DNA of 39,374 nucleotides from JBBQZL01 sp038207745 (GTDB lineage Bacteria > Actinomycetota > Thermoleophilia > Solirubrobacterales > 70-9). Below, one piece after another: positions 15,542 through 22,803 of this stretch (positions within the stretch are counted from its first letter, which is position 1; each line of letters opens with the position of its first letter). The notes beneath the pieces were generated by a model. The model was not told the origin of the DNA and did not search any database. It saw nothing but the letters and a program-made list of their open reading frames with translations. The DNA is taken from positions 1-39,374 of the forward strand of contig JBBQZL010000002.1 of NCBI GenBank assembly GCA_038207745.1, given 5' to 3'. The position numbers were made by a program, and so were the translations under genes.

Positions 15542-17173
15542 TCACTCCGGCGGGAGGTCGCGGTGCGAGAGCGAGAGGTCGATCCCCTGGCTCTTCCGCA
15601 CCGCCCGCGCGATTCCGTAGATGACGAATGCGGCCGCGTATACGCAGAGCGCCAGGATCAGCTTGCCCGGGTCCTCGCTGAGGCTTGCCCCCGATCCCGG
15701 ATCCCAGAGCAGGACTCCGACCGCAGCCGAGAAGCCGATCAGGGCAAGGCCTCCGACCAGTGTGAACAGCGGCAGCCCGAGGACTTTCCGGTTGTAGGGA
15801 GATCCCTCGACCATCGCAGGCTGCGTGAATGGCAGCATGATTCCCGAGATCGAGGTGATGATCAGGGTCAGTGAGAGACCGAGCAATACCGAAACCGCAC
15901 TGAACCAGTCGGTGAATGCATAGACGGCTGTGCTGGCAATCGAGAGCACGAGCATCACGCCGATCGCGATCAGCGGCGAGCGCGAACGCGGCTCGATGTA
16001 GGACAGCTTGTCGGGCATGATGCGGTCGAATGACCAGGCGAACATGCTGCGGCTGACCAGCAGCAGGGTCTGCGGCAGCCAGAGCAGCAACCCGACCGCA
16101 AAGCCGCCGATCATGATCGTTCCGAGCACCGGGCTGTTCGAGGCGATCGCCATCAGCTCGGGGTATGCAGGGGCGCCCGAGACGAACCCGTAGGTGGCGG
16201 GATCCGCGAAGCCGAGCATCCCGTTGAAGTTGAAGTCGGCAACGTTGAGATACGCCGGAATCAGCAGCAACATCGCGATGACTGCGATCAGCAGCGCGCC
16301 AGGCATCGATTTCAGGTGGGCACCCTTCGAGGTCCGGATCTCACCGGCGAAGTAATTGCTCGAGAAGATGAACCCGAAGATGAACCAGAAGATCGAAACA
16401 GCCTTCAGTGAACTCTCCAGGCTGAACGAGGTGCTCGCGTATCCCGCGTCACCTGCTGACTTGGTAAGTGCGTCGCTTGCGTTTTCGACTCCGAGGTTCG
16501 ACGCGTACTCGTTGAAATGGGACAGGAACCCTGTCTTGCTCTGAAAGAGCCCGACCACGATCGGCAGCAGAAACGCGCCGGCCACATAGAGGATGAAACC
16601 GCCGGCCTGGATCCGGAAGAAGAGCCGGGTTCCGCCGATGATGAACAGGCCCGCCGACAGCAGGAGCGCAACGGTTCCGGTGATGAACAGGCCCCATTCG
16701 GTCGAGAACCAGTCACCGAACGAGAGCCACCCGGAAGCGCCGGTGAAACCGGCCATCATCCGGCCCCATGCGCCCATCCCGTAGGCGGCGAAGTACGTCG
16801 TGTAGACGCCGATCACCACCGAGAGCCAGAAGCAGTAGCTGAAGTTCCCCGCAAACCCGATGCTCGGATGCAGAGAGCGGCTGTTGAACACGTAGTCGCC
16901 GCCGGTCCGCGGCATCACCTGGGTCAACATCGCATAGAGAAATGCGCCCGGAAGGCCGAGGCCCGCCGCGACCAGCATCGAGACAAACGGATTCGATCCC
17001 GGATAGAACGCGTAGAACAACCAATAGAAGGCAAACGTCAGCGCAACGCTTGACCACAACAGGTTGTAGAACAGCGCATCGCGCGTCTTTGCCTCGCGCA
17101 CGAGCCCGGTTGCTTTTCGCGTGAACAATCCCGGCGATCCGCCGGGACCTCCCGCTTCCCCATTGATACTCAT
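15542..17173 (-). CDS. APC-superfamily amino acid/polyamine permease
   Basis: This 543-residue membrane protein has about 12 predicted transmembrane helices. The first helix pair and the conserved APC region GLPGAFLYAMLTQVMPRTGG are clear, followed by the usual FWFIFGFIFSSNYFAGEIRT and LVSRSMFAWSFDRIMPDKL blocks. It should import an amino acid, diamine or similar cation with protons or sodium. Its gene overlaps the amidase stop by four bases (ATGA, 17170-17173) and has a strong Shine-Dalgarno sequence (GAGGAGGAGAG). Being locked between an amidase/ureohydrolase pair and downstream catabolic genes, it probably supplies their substrate. Guanidino acids, amides or polyamines are candidates; sequence alone does not decide. 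Confidence 0.9.
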   Translation of the reverse strand: MSINGEAGGPGGSPGLFTRKATGLVREAKTRDALFYNLLWSSVALTFAFYWLFYAFYPGSNPFVSMLVAAGLGLPGAFLYAMLTQVMPRTGGDYVFNSRSLHPSIGFAGNFSYCFWLSVVIGVYTTYFAAYGMGAWGRMMAGFTGASGWLSFGDWFSTEWGLFITGTVALLLSAGLFIIGGTRLFFRIQAGGFILYVAGAFLLPIVVGLFQSKTGFLSHFNEYASNLGVENASDALTKSAGDAGYASTSFSLESSLKAVSIFWFIFGFIFSSNYFAGEIRTSKGAHLKSMPGALLIAVIAMLLLIPAYLNVADFNFNGMLGFADPATYGFVSGAPAYPELMAIASNSPVLGTIMIGGFAVGLLLWLPQTLLLVSRSMFAWSFDRIMPDKLSYIEPRSRSPLIAIGVMLVLSIASTAVYAFTDWFSAVSVLLGLSLTLIITSISGIMLPFTQPAMVEGSPYNRKVLGLPLFTLVGGLALIGFSAAVGVLLWDPGSGASLSEDPGKLILALCVYAAAFVIYGIARAVRKSQGIDLSLSHRDLPPE

Positions 17174-17973
17174 CTCTCTCCTCCTCGTGACTGTTGTTCC
17201 TTCTCCACGCGCAGCCCGCGGCGGACGTGCCGCAGGTAGTCGACGTCCTCGTTCAACGGACCTCGATCCAGCTCGAGGTCCGCAATCAGAACTCCCTGTT
17301 CGTCGCCGAGGGAGGCGGCAACCCGGCCGTCCCGGTCTACCACTCGTGAACCCCCGACAAATGTGTGCCCGGACTCGCTGCCGACCCGGTTGACGTAAAG
17401 GTGCGGAAGGCGGTTCTCCAGGGCCCGGGATCGACTGGCCAGCAGGTGGTCCTCGAGGTACGGTTCCATGTTTGCCGAGACCGTGACGAGCAACTCGGCG
17501 CCGGCCTCGGCGAGCTTCCGGGACGGCTCCGGAAACTCGATGTCGAAACAGATCAGGGGAGCGACACGGAGCCCAGCCAGGCCGAAGATGCGGAGCGAGG
17601 CACCCGGCCTGAAGTTCGCCGCTTCCTCAGGGCCGAACAGGTGTGTCTTGCGGTAGACGCCCGCGAGCACCCCGTCGTTGTCGAAGCATGCCGCCGAGTT
17701 GGCCGCAGCGTCAGACTCTCCATCGAGACGCTCGCTGAAGCCGATCACCGCTGCGGTGCCGGCCTCCCGGCAGGCGTCCGAGACCGTTGCCAGCGGAGCG
17801 TCATCCAAACCGATTGAGACCGCGACCGCGTCGCCGGGTCTATATCCGCTCAGATACAGCTCCGGGAACACTGCAATCTCAGCTTCGGGATTGTCCAGGA
17901 TGATCTGGGACGCCCGTTCGGCGTTCAGCTCCGCGCTCCGGTCCGGAATCAGCTGGGCGAGCAGAACTCTCAC
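17170..17973 (-). CDS. Nitrilase-superfamily amidase, similar to 5-aminovaleramidase/N-carbamoyl amidases
   Basis: This 267-residue protein carries the Glu-Lys-Cys triad of the carbon-nitrogen hydrolase fold: Glu38 (FPELYLSGY), Lys109 (YRKTHLFGPEE) and Cys142 (LICFDIEFPE). The runs YRKTHLFG, LICFDIEFPE and SANMEPY, and the C-terminal VDYLRHVRR, resemble Pseudomonas DavA (5-aminovaleramide to 5-aminovalerate) as I remember its sequence. 4-Guanidinobutyramide hydrolase and N-carbamoylputrescine amidase are close alternatives. It acts in the cytoplasm on a small linear amide. GTG 17973 overlaps the ureohydrolase stop by four bases (GTGA), and its own stop overlaps the permease start. This tight coupling suggests that the amide product feeds, or comes from, the ureohydrolase. 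Confidence 0.88.
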   Translation of the reverse strand: MRVLLAQLIPDRSAELNAERASQIILDNPEAEIAVFPELYLSGYRPGDAVAVSIGLDDAPLATVSDACREAGTAAVIGFSERLDGESDAAANSAACFDNDGVLAGVYRKTHLFGPEEAANFRPGASLRIFGLAGLRVAPLICFDIEFPEPSRKLAEAGAELLVTVSANMEPYLEDHLLASRSRALENRLPHLYVNRVGSESGHTFVGGSRVVDRDGRVAASLGDEQGVLIADLELDRGPLNEDVDYLRHVRRGLRVEKEQQSRGGER

Positions 17974-18974
17974 CTTCGGCTGGCTTGTCCCGCGCCGGCG
18001 TGAAACGCCATCGCCTCGATCGCGATGCGGCCTCCGAGGAGAGCCGTCGCTGCGGTCGGGTCGAGGCTTGGTGCGACCTCGACCACATCGACGCCGAGCA
18101 GGCCGTGGGACGCGACTCCGCGGACCAGCTCGATCGCCTCGCGGCTGGTCAGCCCGCCGGGCGTCGGGCAGCAGGTTCCGGGCGCATGGGCGGCATCGAG
18201 AGAATCGATGTCGAAGGAGAGATAGATTCCGTCGCCGGAACCGGCAACCTCGGCAGCCTTTTCAGCAGCCCACCTCGTCCCCTTCTCCCATATCTCCTCG
18301 AGCCAGATCACCGTGATCCCGTGCTCCCGGCAGTAGGCAAGCTCTGTCCTGGGGTTCATCCACCCGGAGATCCCGACCAGGGCGATCTTGCCCGGATCGA
18401 AGCCGGCGTCGACGGCTCGGGTGATCGGGCAACAGTGGTTCAGCAGTTCGCCTCCAACATCCGGTGCGGTGTCCAGATGCGTGTCGACCAGGACCAGGCC
18501 CGGGTCTTCGTGGCAATCGGAGATTGCGCGGACGGCGGGAATCGTTATCGAGTGGTCGCCCCCGAGGCTCACCGGGAGGGCTCCGGCCGAGAGGATCTGA
18601 CCGATGTCGGCCTGGGCATTGGCGAACGTCCGCTCGGCGTTGCCAAGGATGACATCGCAGTCGCCCGAATCGACCGGATTCAAGGCCTCGAGGATGTCAA
18701 AATCCAGGCTTGCGTTGAAGGTGAGGAACTGACAGGAGACATCTCTGATTCCGCGCGGGCCGTAGTTGGCGCCGGAGCGACTGATCGTTGTCGCATCAAA
18801 GGGAACCCCGTAGATCGCGGCCCTCGCGCCGTGGCCCCGCAACGCATCTGCCTTTGCCGGGACGTGTGGCAGGCGCAGGAACGAGTTGCTGAGGCCTGCA
18901 TGCAGAAGGCCGTCCCACATCGTTGGATCGACTGCGGCATCACCGGCGGTCGAACCTGCTTCGGTTTCGCTCAT
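17970..18974 (-). CDS. Ureohydrolase (agmatinase/guanidinobutyrase family)
   Basis: This 334-residue protein is of the arginase/agmatinase family, which splits guanidino groups to urea plus an amine. The di-manganese or nickel ligands are all present: His141 (SLGGDHSI), Asp164/His166/Asp168 (VDTHLDT), Asp255/Asp257 (SFDIDSLD). Two usual substrate-side motifs are changed: the HGTP-type segment reads HCCP (180-183), and the GTGTPEPGG-type loop reads GTCCPTPGG (266-273), each with paired cysteines. This suggests a substrate other than agmatine or arginine. ATG 18974 follows a good Shine-Dalgarno sequence (GGAGAGGGAGAT). It is the first gene of the operon, divergent from the LacI-type regulator, with operator-like sites between them. 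Confidence 0.88.
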   Translation of the reverse strand: MSETEAGSTAGDAAVDPTMWDGLLHAGLSNSFLRLPHVPAKADALRGHGARAAIYGVPFDATTISRSGANYGPRGIRDVSCQFLTFNASLDFDILEALNPVDSGDCDVILGNAERTFANAQADIGQILSAGALPVSLGGDHSITIPAVRAISDCHEDPGLVLVDTHLDTAPDVGGELLNHCCPITRAVDAGFDPGKIALVGISGWMNPRTELAYCREHGITVIWLEEIWEKGTRWAAEKAAEVAGSGDGIYLSFDIDSLDAAHAPGTCCPTPGGLTSREAIELVRGVASHGLLGVDVVEVAPSLDPTAATALLGGRIAIEAMAFHAGAGQASRR

Positions 18975-19010
18975 ATCTCCCTCTCCTGACCCACGTCCAT
19001 GCTGTGCATT

Positions 19011-19059
19011 AACGTTTTTGCATTTGCAAGAGCCATTCCTAACAAAAACGCTTTTGCAT
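19011..19059. promoter_or_regulatory. LacI-type operators in divergent promoter region
   Basis: Two copies of a 13-base sequence, AACGTTTTTGCAT (19011-19023) and AACGCTTTTGCAT (19047-19059), differ at one base and start 36 bp apart. Each has a central CG. The second lies within a near-perfect palindrome, CAAAAACGCTTTTG (19043-19056), of the kind bound by LacI/GalR-family dimers. They sit between the ureohydrolase start (18974) and the regulator start (19089). Binding by the adjacent regulator is inferred. Confidence 0.65.
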
Positions 19060-19088
19060 GTCAAGCCGGAAGCCAATATCCTTGCCTG

Positions 19089-20129
19089 GTGAAGGTCAAC
19101 ACCAAGGGACGGGTGGGCATCAGGGACGTCGCGGCAGCCGCCGGCGTCTCGGCGACCACGGTTTCGCACGCACTCAACGGCAAGGGCCGCCTTCCCGATT
19201 CGACAAGGGAACGAATCGCCCAGGTCGCAAACGAACTGGGCTATCGACCCAACGCAAGCGCTCGCAACCTCGTTGCAGGAAAGACCGGCCGGCTCGGGAT
19301 CGCGGTCTCCAGCGCCCCGGGGGTGCCGTTCGGCCTCTCAGATTTCGACTACTTCATCCAGATGCTCAGCTCCGCAACCACCGCGGCCCTCGAGCACGGT
19401 CTCGCGCTCGTTGTCGCCGGGCCGAACCACGAGCAGACCGCGTTCGAGCGAATCGAGATCGACGGGGCGATCGTGATCGACCCTGTCGTCAACGATCCGC
19501 TTGTAAGCGACATCCGGACACGTGGACTCCCGCTGGTCACCACCGGTCGGATTCCCTCAGCCGAGGCGACGCCCGACGATGGCACCTGCTGGGTCGACAA
19601 TGACCACGTCGCGGGCACAAGGTCGATCCTCGACCATCTCGCCGATCAGGGGGCCGAGCGGATCGCGCTCCTGACCAGCACTCCTGTGACGTCTTATACG
19701 AGCGACGCCGCAGAGGGATACGAAACATGGTGTGCCGAGCACGGATGCGAGCCGCTTGTCTCGATCGCCGAGGGTGCTCTGAACGAGGGCTCCGGCTTCG
19801 TCGCGGCTGCGGCGCTTCTCGACATGCCCGAGCCACCGGATGCGATCTACGCGACTCTGGACCGGTTGGCACTCGGTGCTCTGCTCGCCGCCCGGGCGCG
19901 AGAGGTGAAGGTGCCCGACGAGCTCTTGCTGGCCGGTTGCACAGACTCCCAGGCAAGCGAGTGGGCGCAACCGCCACTCACCGCGCTGGCCCTCGACCCA
20001 GAGGAGATCGGCCGCCAGGCCGTCGAGATGCTGATAACCCTGATCGAAGGTGATCGTCCACGTCCGAAACATCAGTACGTGCCGACCCGGGTACTCACCC
20101 GCGAGTCGACTGCAAAGCGGGGCAGCTAG
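19089..20129 (+). CDS. LacI/GalR-family transcriptional regulator
   Basis: This 346-residue protein has the classical N-terminal helix-turn-helix and hinge (GIRDVAAAAGVSATTVSHAL, then RERIAQVANELGYRPNASARNL) followed by a periplasmic-binding-protein-like effector domain (GIAVSSAPG ... IDGAIVIDP ... GLPLVTTGR ... PDAIYATLD ... LTALALDPEEIGRQAVEML). GTG 19089 gives the usual short lead-in to the HTH. No good Shine-Dalgarno sequence precedes it and an AATATC box lies about ten bases upstream, so the message may be leaderless. It faces away from the ureohydrolase operon and probably represses it until an effector, perhaps the transported substrate, binds. Its stop shares CTAG with the convergent aroE gene. 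Confidence 0.9.
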   Translation: MKVNTKGRVGIRDVAAAAGVSATTVSHALNGKGRLPDSTRERIAQVANELGYRPNASARNLVAGKTGRLGIAVSSAPGVPFGLSDFDYFIQMLSSATTAALEHGLALVVAGPNHEQTAFERIEIDGAIVIDPVVNDPLVSDIRTRGLPLVTTGRIPSAEATPDDGTCWVDNDHVAGTRSILDHLADQGAERIALLTSTPVTSYTSDAAEGYETWCAEHGCEPLVSIAEGALNEGSGFVAAAALLDMPEPPDAIYATLDRLALGALLAARAREVKVPDELLLAGCTDSQASEWAQPPLTALALDPEEIGRQAVEMLITLIEGDRPRPKHQYVPTRVLTRESTAKRGS

Positions 20130-20917
20130 CCGCGGGCAGCAGCCCGCATCACCTCGAGCGAGGGCCGGCGACCGGTCCAGATCTCGAGCGAGAGAGCACC
20201 CTGCCGGACCAGGATCTCGAGGCCATCGACGGTCGTCGCCCCGGCCGCTTCGGCGGCCATCAGAAACGGGGTCGGTCCGGCGCCGTAGACCATGTCGACC
20301 ACGACCTGGCCCGCATTGAAACCGCCCGGCTCGAGTGGCAGGCCACTGAACTGGTCGTCGCCGTGGAGGCCGAGCGAGCTCGAATGGACAATCAGCTCAT
20401 AGGCGTCTTGTCTCGGGCTTTCGGCAACCGTACCGCCGAGCCCCTCGACCAGGGACTCCGCACGCGAGGTCGTCCTGTTCCAGACATCGACCACCGCATC
20501 TGCCCTCTGGAGCGCCCAGACGATCGCGCGCGCCGCGCCGCCCGCGCCCAGCACGAGGACCCGCTTGCCGGTGGGCGGCTCGGGAAGCGCAGCGAGAAAC
20601 CCGGCCGCATCGGTGTTGTGGGCAAGCACCGCCCCGCCCTTGAAGCTCAGCGTGTTGGCGGCGCCTATCTCCCGGGCCTCGGGGTCGGGGACATCCGCGA
20701 TGGCGAGGGCTGCGGCCTTGTGGGGGACCGTGACGTTGGCACCGGCAAAACCGCCCGCAGCCATCGAAGCCACCTTCGCATCGAAATCCTCGGAAGCGAC
20801 GTCAATCGCCTCGTAGATCCACTGCTCCCCGAGCCCGAGGTCAGCGAGTGCGGCGTTCTGCATCGCCGGGGACCGGGAGTGCGCAACCGGATGACCGAGA
20901 ACGGCCAGGCGCTTCAC
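20126..20917 (-). CDS. aroE: Shikimate dehydrogenase
   Basis: This 263-residue NADP-dependent enzyme reduces 3-dehydroshikimate to shikimate. Motifs are the substrate-binding HSRSPAMQNA, NVTVPHKAAAL with the catalytic Lys, NTDAAGF with the catalytic Asp, the dinucleotide loop GAGGAARA followed by NRTTSRAE, and GLEILVRQGALSLEIW near the end. GTG 20917 starts VKRLAVLGHPVAHS ten bases after the mltG stop; the longer open frame upstream lies inside mltG. It is the last gene of the leftward mnmA-alaS-ruvX-mltG-aroE unit. The rest of the shikimate genes (aroC, aroKB, aroQ) lie 10.8 kb further left, beyond the LacI-controlled operon. Its stop overlaps the regulator stop. Confidence 0.94.
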   Translation of the reverse strand: MKRLAVLGHPVAHSRSPAMQNAALADLGLGEQWIYEAIDVASEDFDAKVASMAAGGFAGANVTVPHKAAALAIADVPDPEAREIGAANTLSFKGGAVLAHNTDAAGFLAALPEPPTGKRVLVLGAGGAARAIVWALQRADAVVDVWNRTTSRAESLVEGLGGTVAESPRQDAYELIVHSSSLGLHGDDQFSGLPLEPGGFNAGQVVVDMVYGAGPTPFLMAAEAAGATTVDGLEILVRQGALSLEIWTGRRPSLEVMRAAARG

Positions 20918-20927
20918 GCCGCGCCCA

Positions 20928-22388
20928 TCAGCAGCCGTCCGGAGATTGGCCGCCGGCCGCTTCCCTGGCCTTGTTGTAGGCATCGACATCGCGCTGGAAC
21001 TGGGCGTCGGTGGACGAGAAGGCATGCTCACCGCAGGTTCCCGGCTTGACCACGTAATAGAGGTAGTTGACCTGGGCCGGATGGGCCGCGGCCTCGATTG
21101 CGGCGATCCCCGGATTGCCGATCGGCCCCGGGGGAAGTCCGGCGTTGATCCGGGTGTTGTACGGCGAGTCGATCTCCAGCTCGCTCTGCTTGAGGGCTTC
21201 GGTGTGGTTGCCGGTCGCGAAGCGGATCGTCGCATCGATCCCGAGCGGGATCCCCTGTTTGAGGCGGTTGTAGATCACCGCGGCGACAAGCTTGCGCTCC
21301 TTCGGAACCCGGACCTCGCCCTCGATCATCGAGGCGATGATCAGGATGTCGTAGACGGTCAGGTTCTTCGACTTGGCGTATTTCATGTTGACGCCGGCGA
21401 TCCGCTGGTTGAAGGCGTCGAGCTGCTGGCCGACGAGCGTCTCGGAGGTGGACTTCGGCGGCAACTCATAGGTGGCCGGAAACAGGAAGCCCTCGAGGCT
21501 CTCGGGGTTCTTGGCGCCGTATCTGGCGGTGTCGAATCCCTTGTATTTGACCGAGTCGGTTGTGTAATCGCCCGGGAGCCCGGACTCCTCGGCCAGCTGG
21601 GCGATCTGCGAGCGGTCATACCCCTCAGGGATGGTCAGGGTGATCGTCTTCTTGAGCGGTGGGATCGTGAGCGCACTCAGCGCAGCGCTATAGCTCATCT
21701 CCTTGTTGAGCGTGTAGGTGCCCGGGTAGAGATTCGAGCGCTTGCCGTCGAGTGTCGCGCGCATCTGGAAGAAAAGAGAGCTGTCGATCACGCCGTTGTC
21801 ACCGAGGATGTCACCAACGTCGCCGACGCTGGCGCCCTTTGGGATCTTCACCTTGACCGCCTCGCTGCCGGATCCGCCGTGGAAGGGCTGGAAGAGCGAG
21901 GTCAGGAACCAGACGCCGACCAGTCCGATCACGACAGCCGCGACCAGGAGCGGGGTGCGCTTTGGACTGCGAAGCCCGCGACCCGACCGATTGCGGTCGC
22001 CTCGCCCCGGAGATCGATGCCGTGACGATCTCGGTGGGCGTCCGCCGCCGGAGCGGCCGGCGGATCGGCTGCGACGTCGGGCGAGCCGGCCGGCAAGGTC
22101 ATCGTCGACCCCGGCGGCCGGTGTTCCGCTCCCTCGACCGCCCGGTTCCGGCTCGATCGGACGGGATGGTCGGCCTGACCCGGAAGGCTCGGATGTCGCC
22201 GGCTCGTTCGGCCCGCCGATTTCGTGCCCGGACCCGGGCTGCGCCGTATCGGGAGGTGCGGGTTGGGGAGGTGTCGGCTCCGGATCGCGGCCCCGGCGCC
22301 TCGCCTCACGCTCGAGACGCCGGCGTTCGCGCTCGATCGACTCGGGATCGCTGGGTCCGCCTTCGCCAAACCATTCGTCAGGACTCAT
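20928..22388 (-). CDS. mltG: Endolytic murein transglycosylase MltG (YceG-like)
   Basis: This 486-residue protein cleaves nascent peptidoglycan at the membrane and releases glycan strands. A long N-terminal cytoplasmic tail of ~145 residues is rich in Arg, Pro, Ser and Glu (charged coiled start ESIERERRRLEREARRR, then low complexity). A single membrane helix (LLVAAVVIGLVGVWFLTSLF) follows, then a LysM-like segment (KVKIPKGASVGDVGDIL) and the YceG domain with the catalytic Glu in IIASMIEGEVRVPKERK. EGFLFPATYEL and NTRINAGLPPGPIGNPG are family signatures. ATG 22388 has GGAGG seven bases upstream and overlaps the ruvX stop by 11 bases. The tail is longer than in E. coli MltG, as in many actinobacteria. 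Confidence 0.92.
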   Translation of the reverse strand: MSPDEWFGEGGPSDPESIERERRRLEREARRRGRDPEPTPPQPAPPDTAQPGSGHEIGGPNEPATSEPSGSGRPSRPIEPEPGGRGSGTPAAGVDDDLAGRLARRRSRSAGRSGGGRPPRSSRHRSPGRGDRNRSGRGLRSPKRTPLLVAAVVIGLVGVWFLTSLFQPFHGGSGSEAVKVKIPKGASVGDVGDILGDNGVIDSSLFFQMRATLDGKRSNLYPGTYTLNKEMSYSAALSALTIPPLKKTITLTIPEGYDRSQIAQLAEESGLPGDYTTDSVKYKGFDTARYGAKNPESLEGFLFPATYELPPKSTSETLVGQQLDAFNQRIAGVNMKYAKSKNLTVYDILIIASMIEGEVRVPKERKLVAAVIYNRLKQGIPLGIDATIRFATGNHTEALKQSELEIDSPYNTRINAGLPPGPIGNPGIAAIEAAAHPAQVNYLYYVVKPGTCGEHAFSSTDAQFQRDVDAYNKAREAAGGQSPDGC

Positions 22389-22782
22389 TTCGGGCCTCCC
22401 GTGACTCTCTTGCGATCAGGTAGGCCTCGAGAAGGTGCGCGGCGGCGAGTGAGTCCTCGGCCGCCTTCGCCCCACCCCTTCTGGTTGCCTTGGCCATCCG
22501 CGTGGTCAGGCGCTCATCGTAGGTCTCGACCGGCACGCTGAGATGATTTCGAAGCTGATCGCAAAACTCGCGGACGATGATCGCCTGTTCGCCCTCCTCG
22601 CCGGCAAGCGTGACCGGCAATCCGACCACGACGGTCCCGACCTCGTGCTCGTCGACAACCCGGCCGACCGCCGCCGGATCCGGGGGCTCGATCACCTCGA
22701 TCGGCCTGACCAGCGATCCGCTGGGGTCCGAGAGCGCACAGCCGATTCGCGCATTGCCGTGATCAAGGGCGAGAATTCGCAA
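22378..22782 (-). CDS. ruvX: Holliday junction resolvase-like / pre-16S rRNA nuclease
   Basis: This 134-residue RNase H-fold protein is of the YqgF/RuvX family, involved in maturing the 5' end of 16S rRNA and possibly in recombination. The metal-binding acidic residues are seen in LALDHGNARIGCALSD, VVVGLPVTLAGEEGEQ and the late AAEDSLAAAHLLEAYL. ETYDERLTT is the usual YDERLTT motif. It uses TTG 22782 with AGGT upstream and lies 21 bases after the alaS stop, the standard alaS-ruvX-mltG order in Gram-positive bacteria. The gene is essential in many bacteria. Confidence 0.92.
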   Translation of the reverse strand: MRILALDHGNARIGCALSDPSGSLVRPIEVIEPPDPAAVGRVVDEHEVGTVVVGLPVTLAGEEGEQAIIVREFCDQLRNHLSVPVETYDERLTTRMAKATRRGGAKAAEDSLAAAHLLEAYLIARESREARNES

Positions 22783-22803
22783 GAGATGACCTGCGCCGGA
22801 GCG

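Noticed and set aside
20126..21235. Extended open frame upstream of aroE (about 106 extra residues)
   Set aside because: The extension lies inside mltG in another frame and has no shikimate dehydrogenase character. GTG 20917 begins the conserved VKRLAVLGHPVAHS region.
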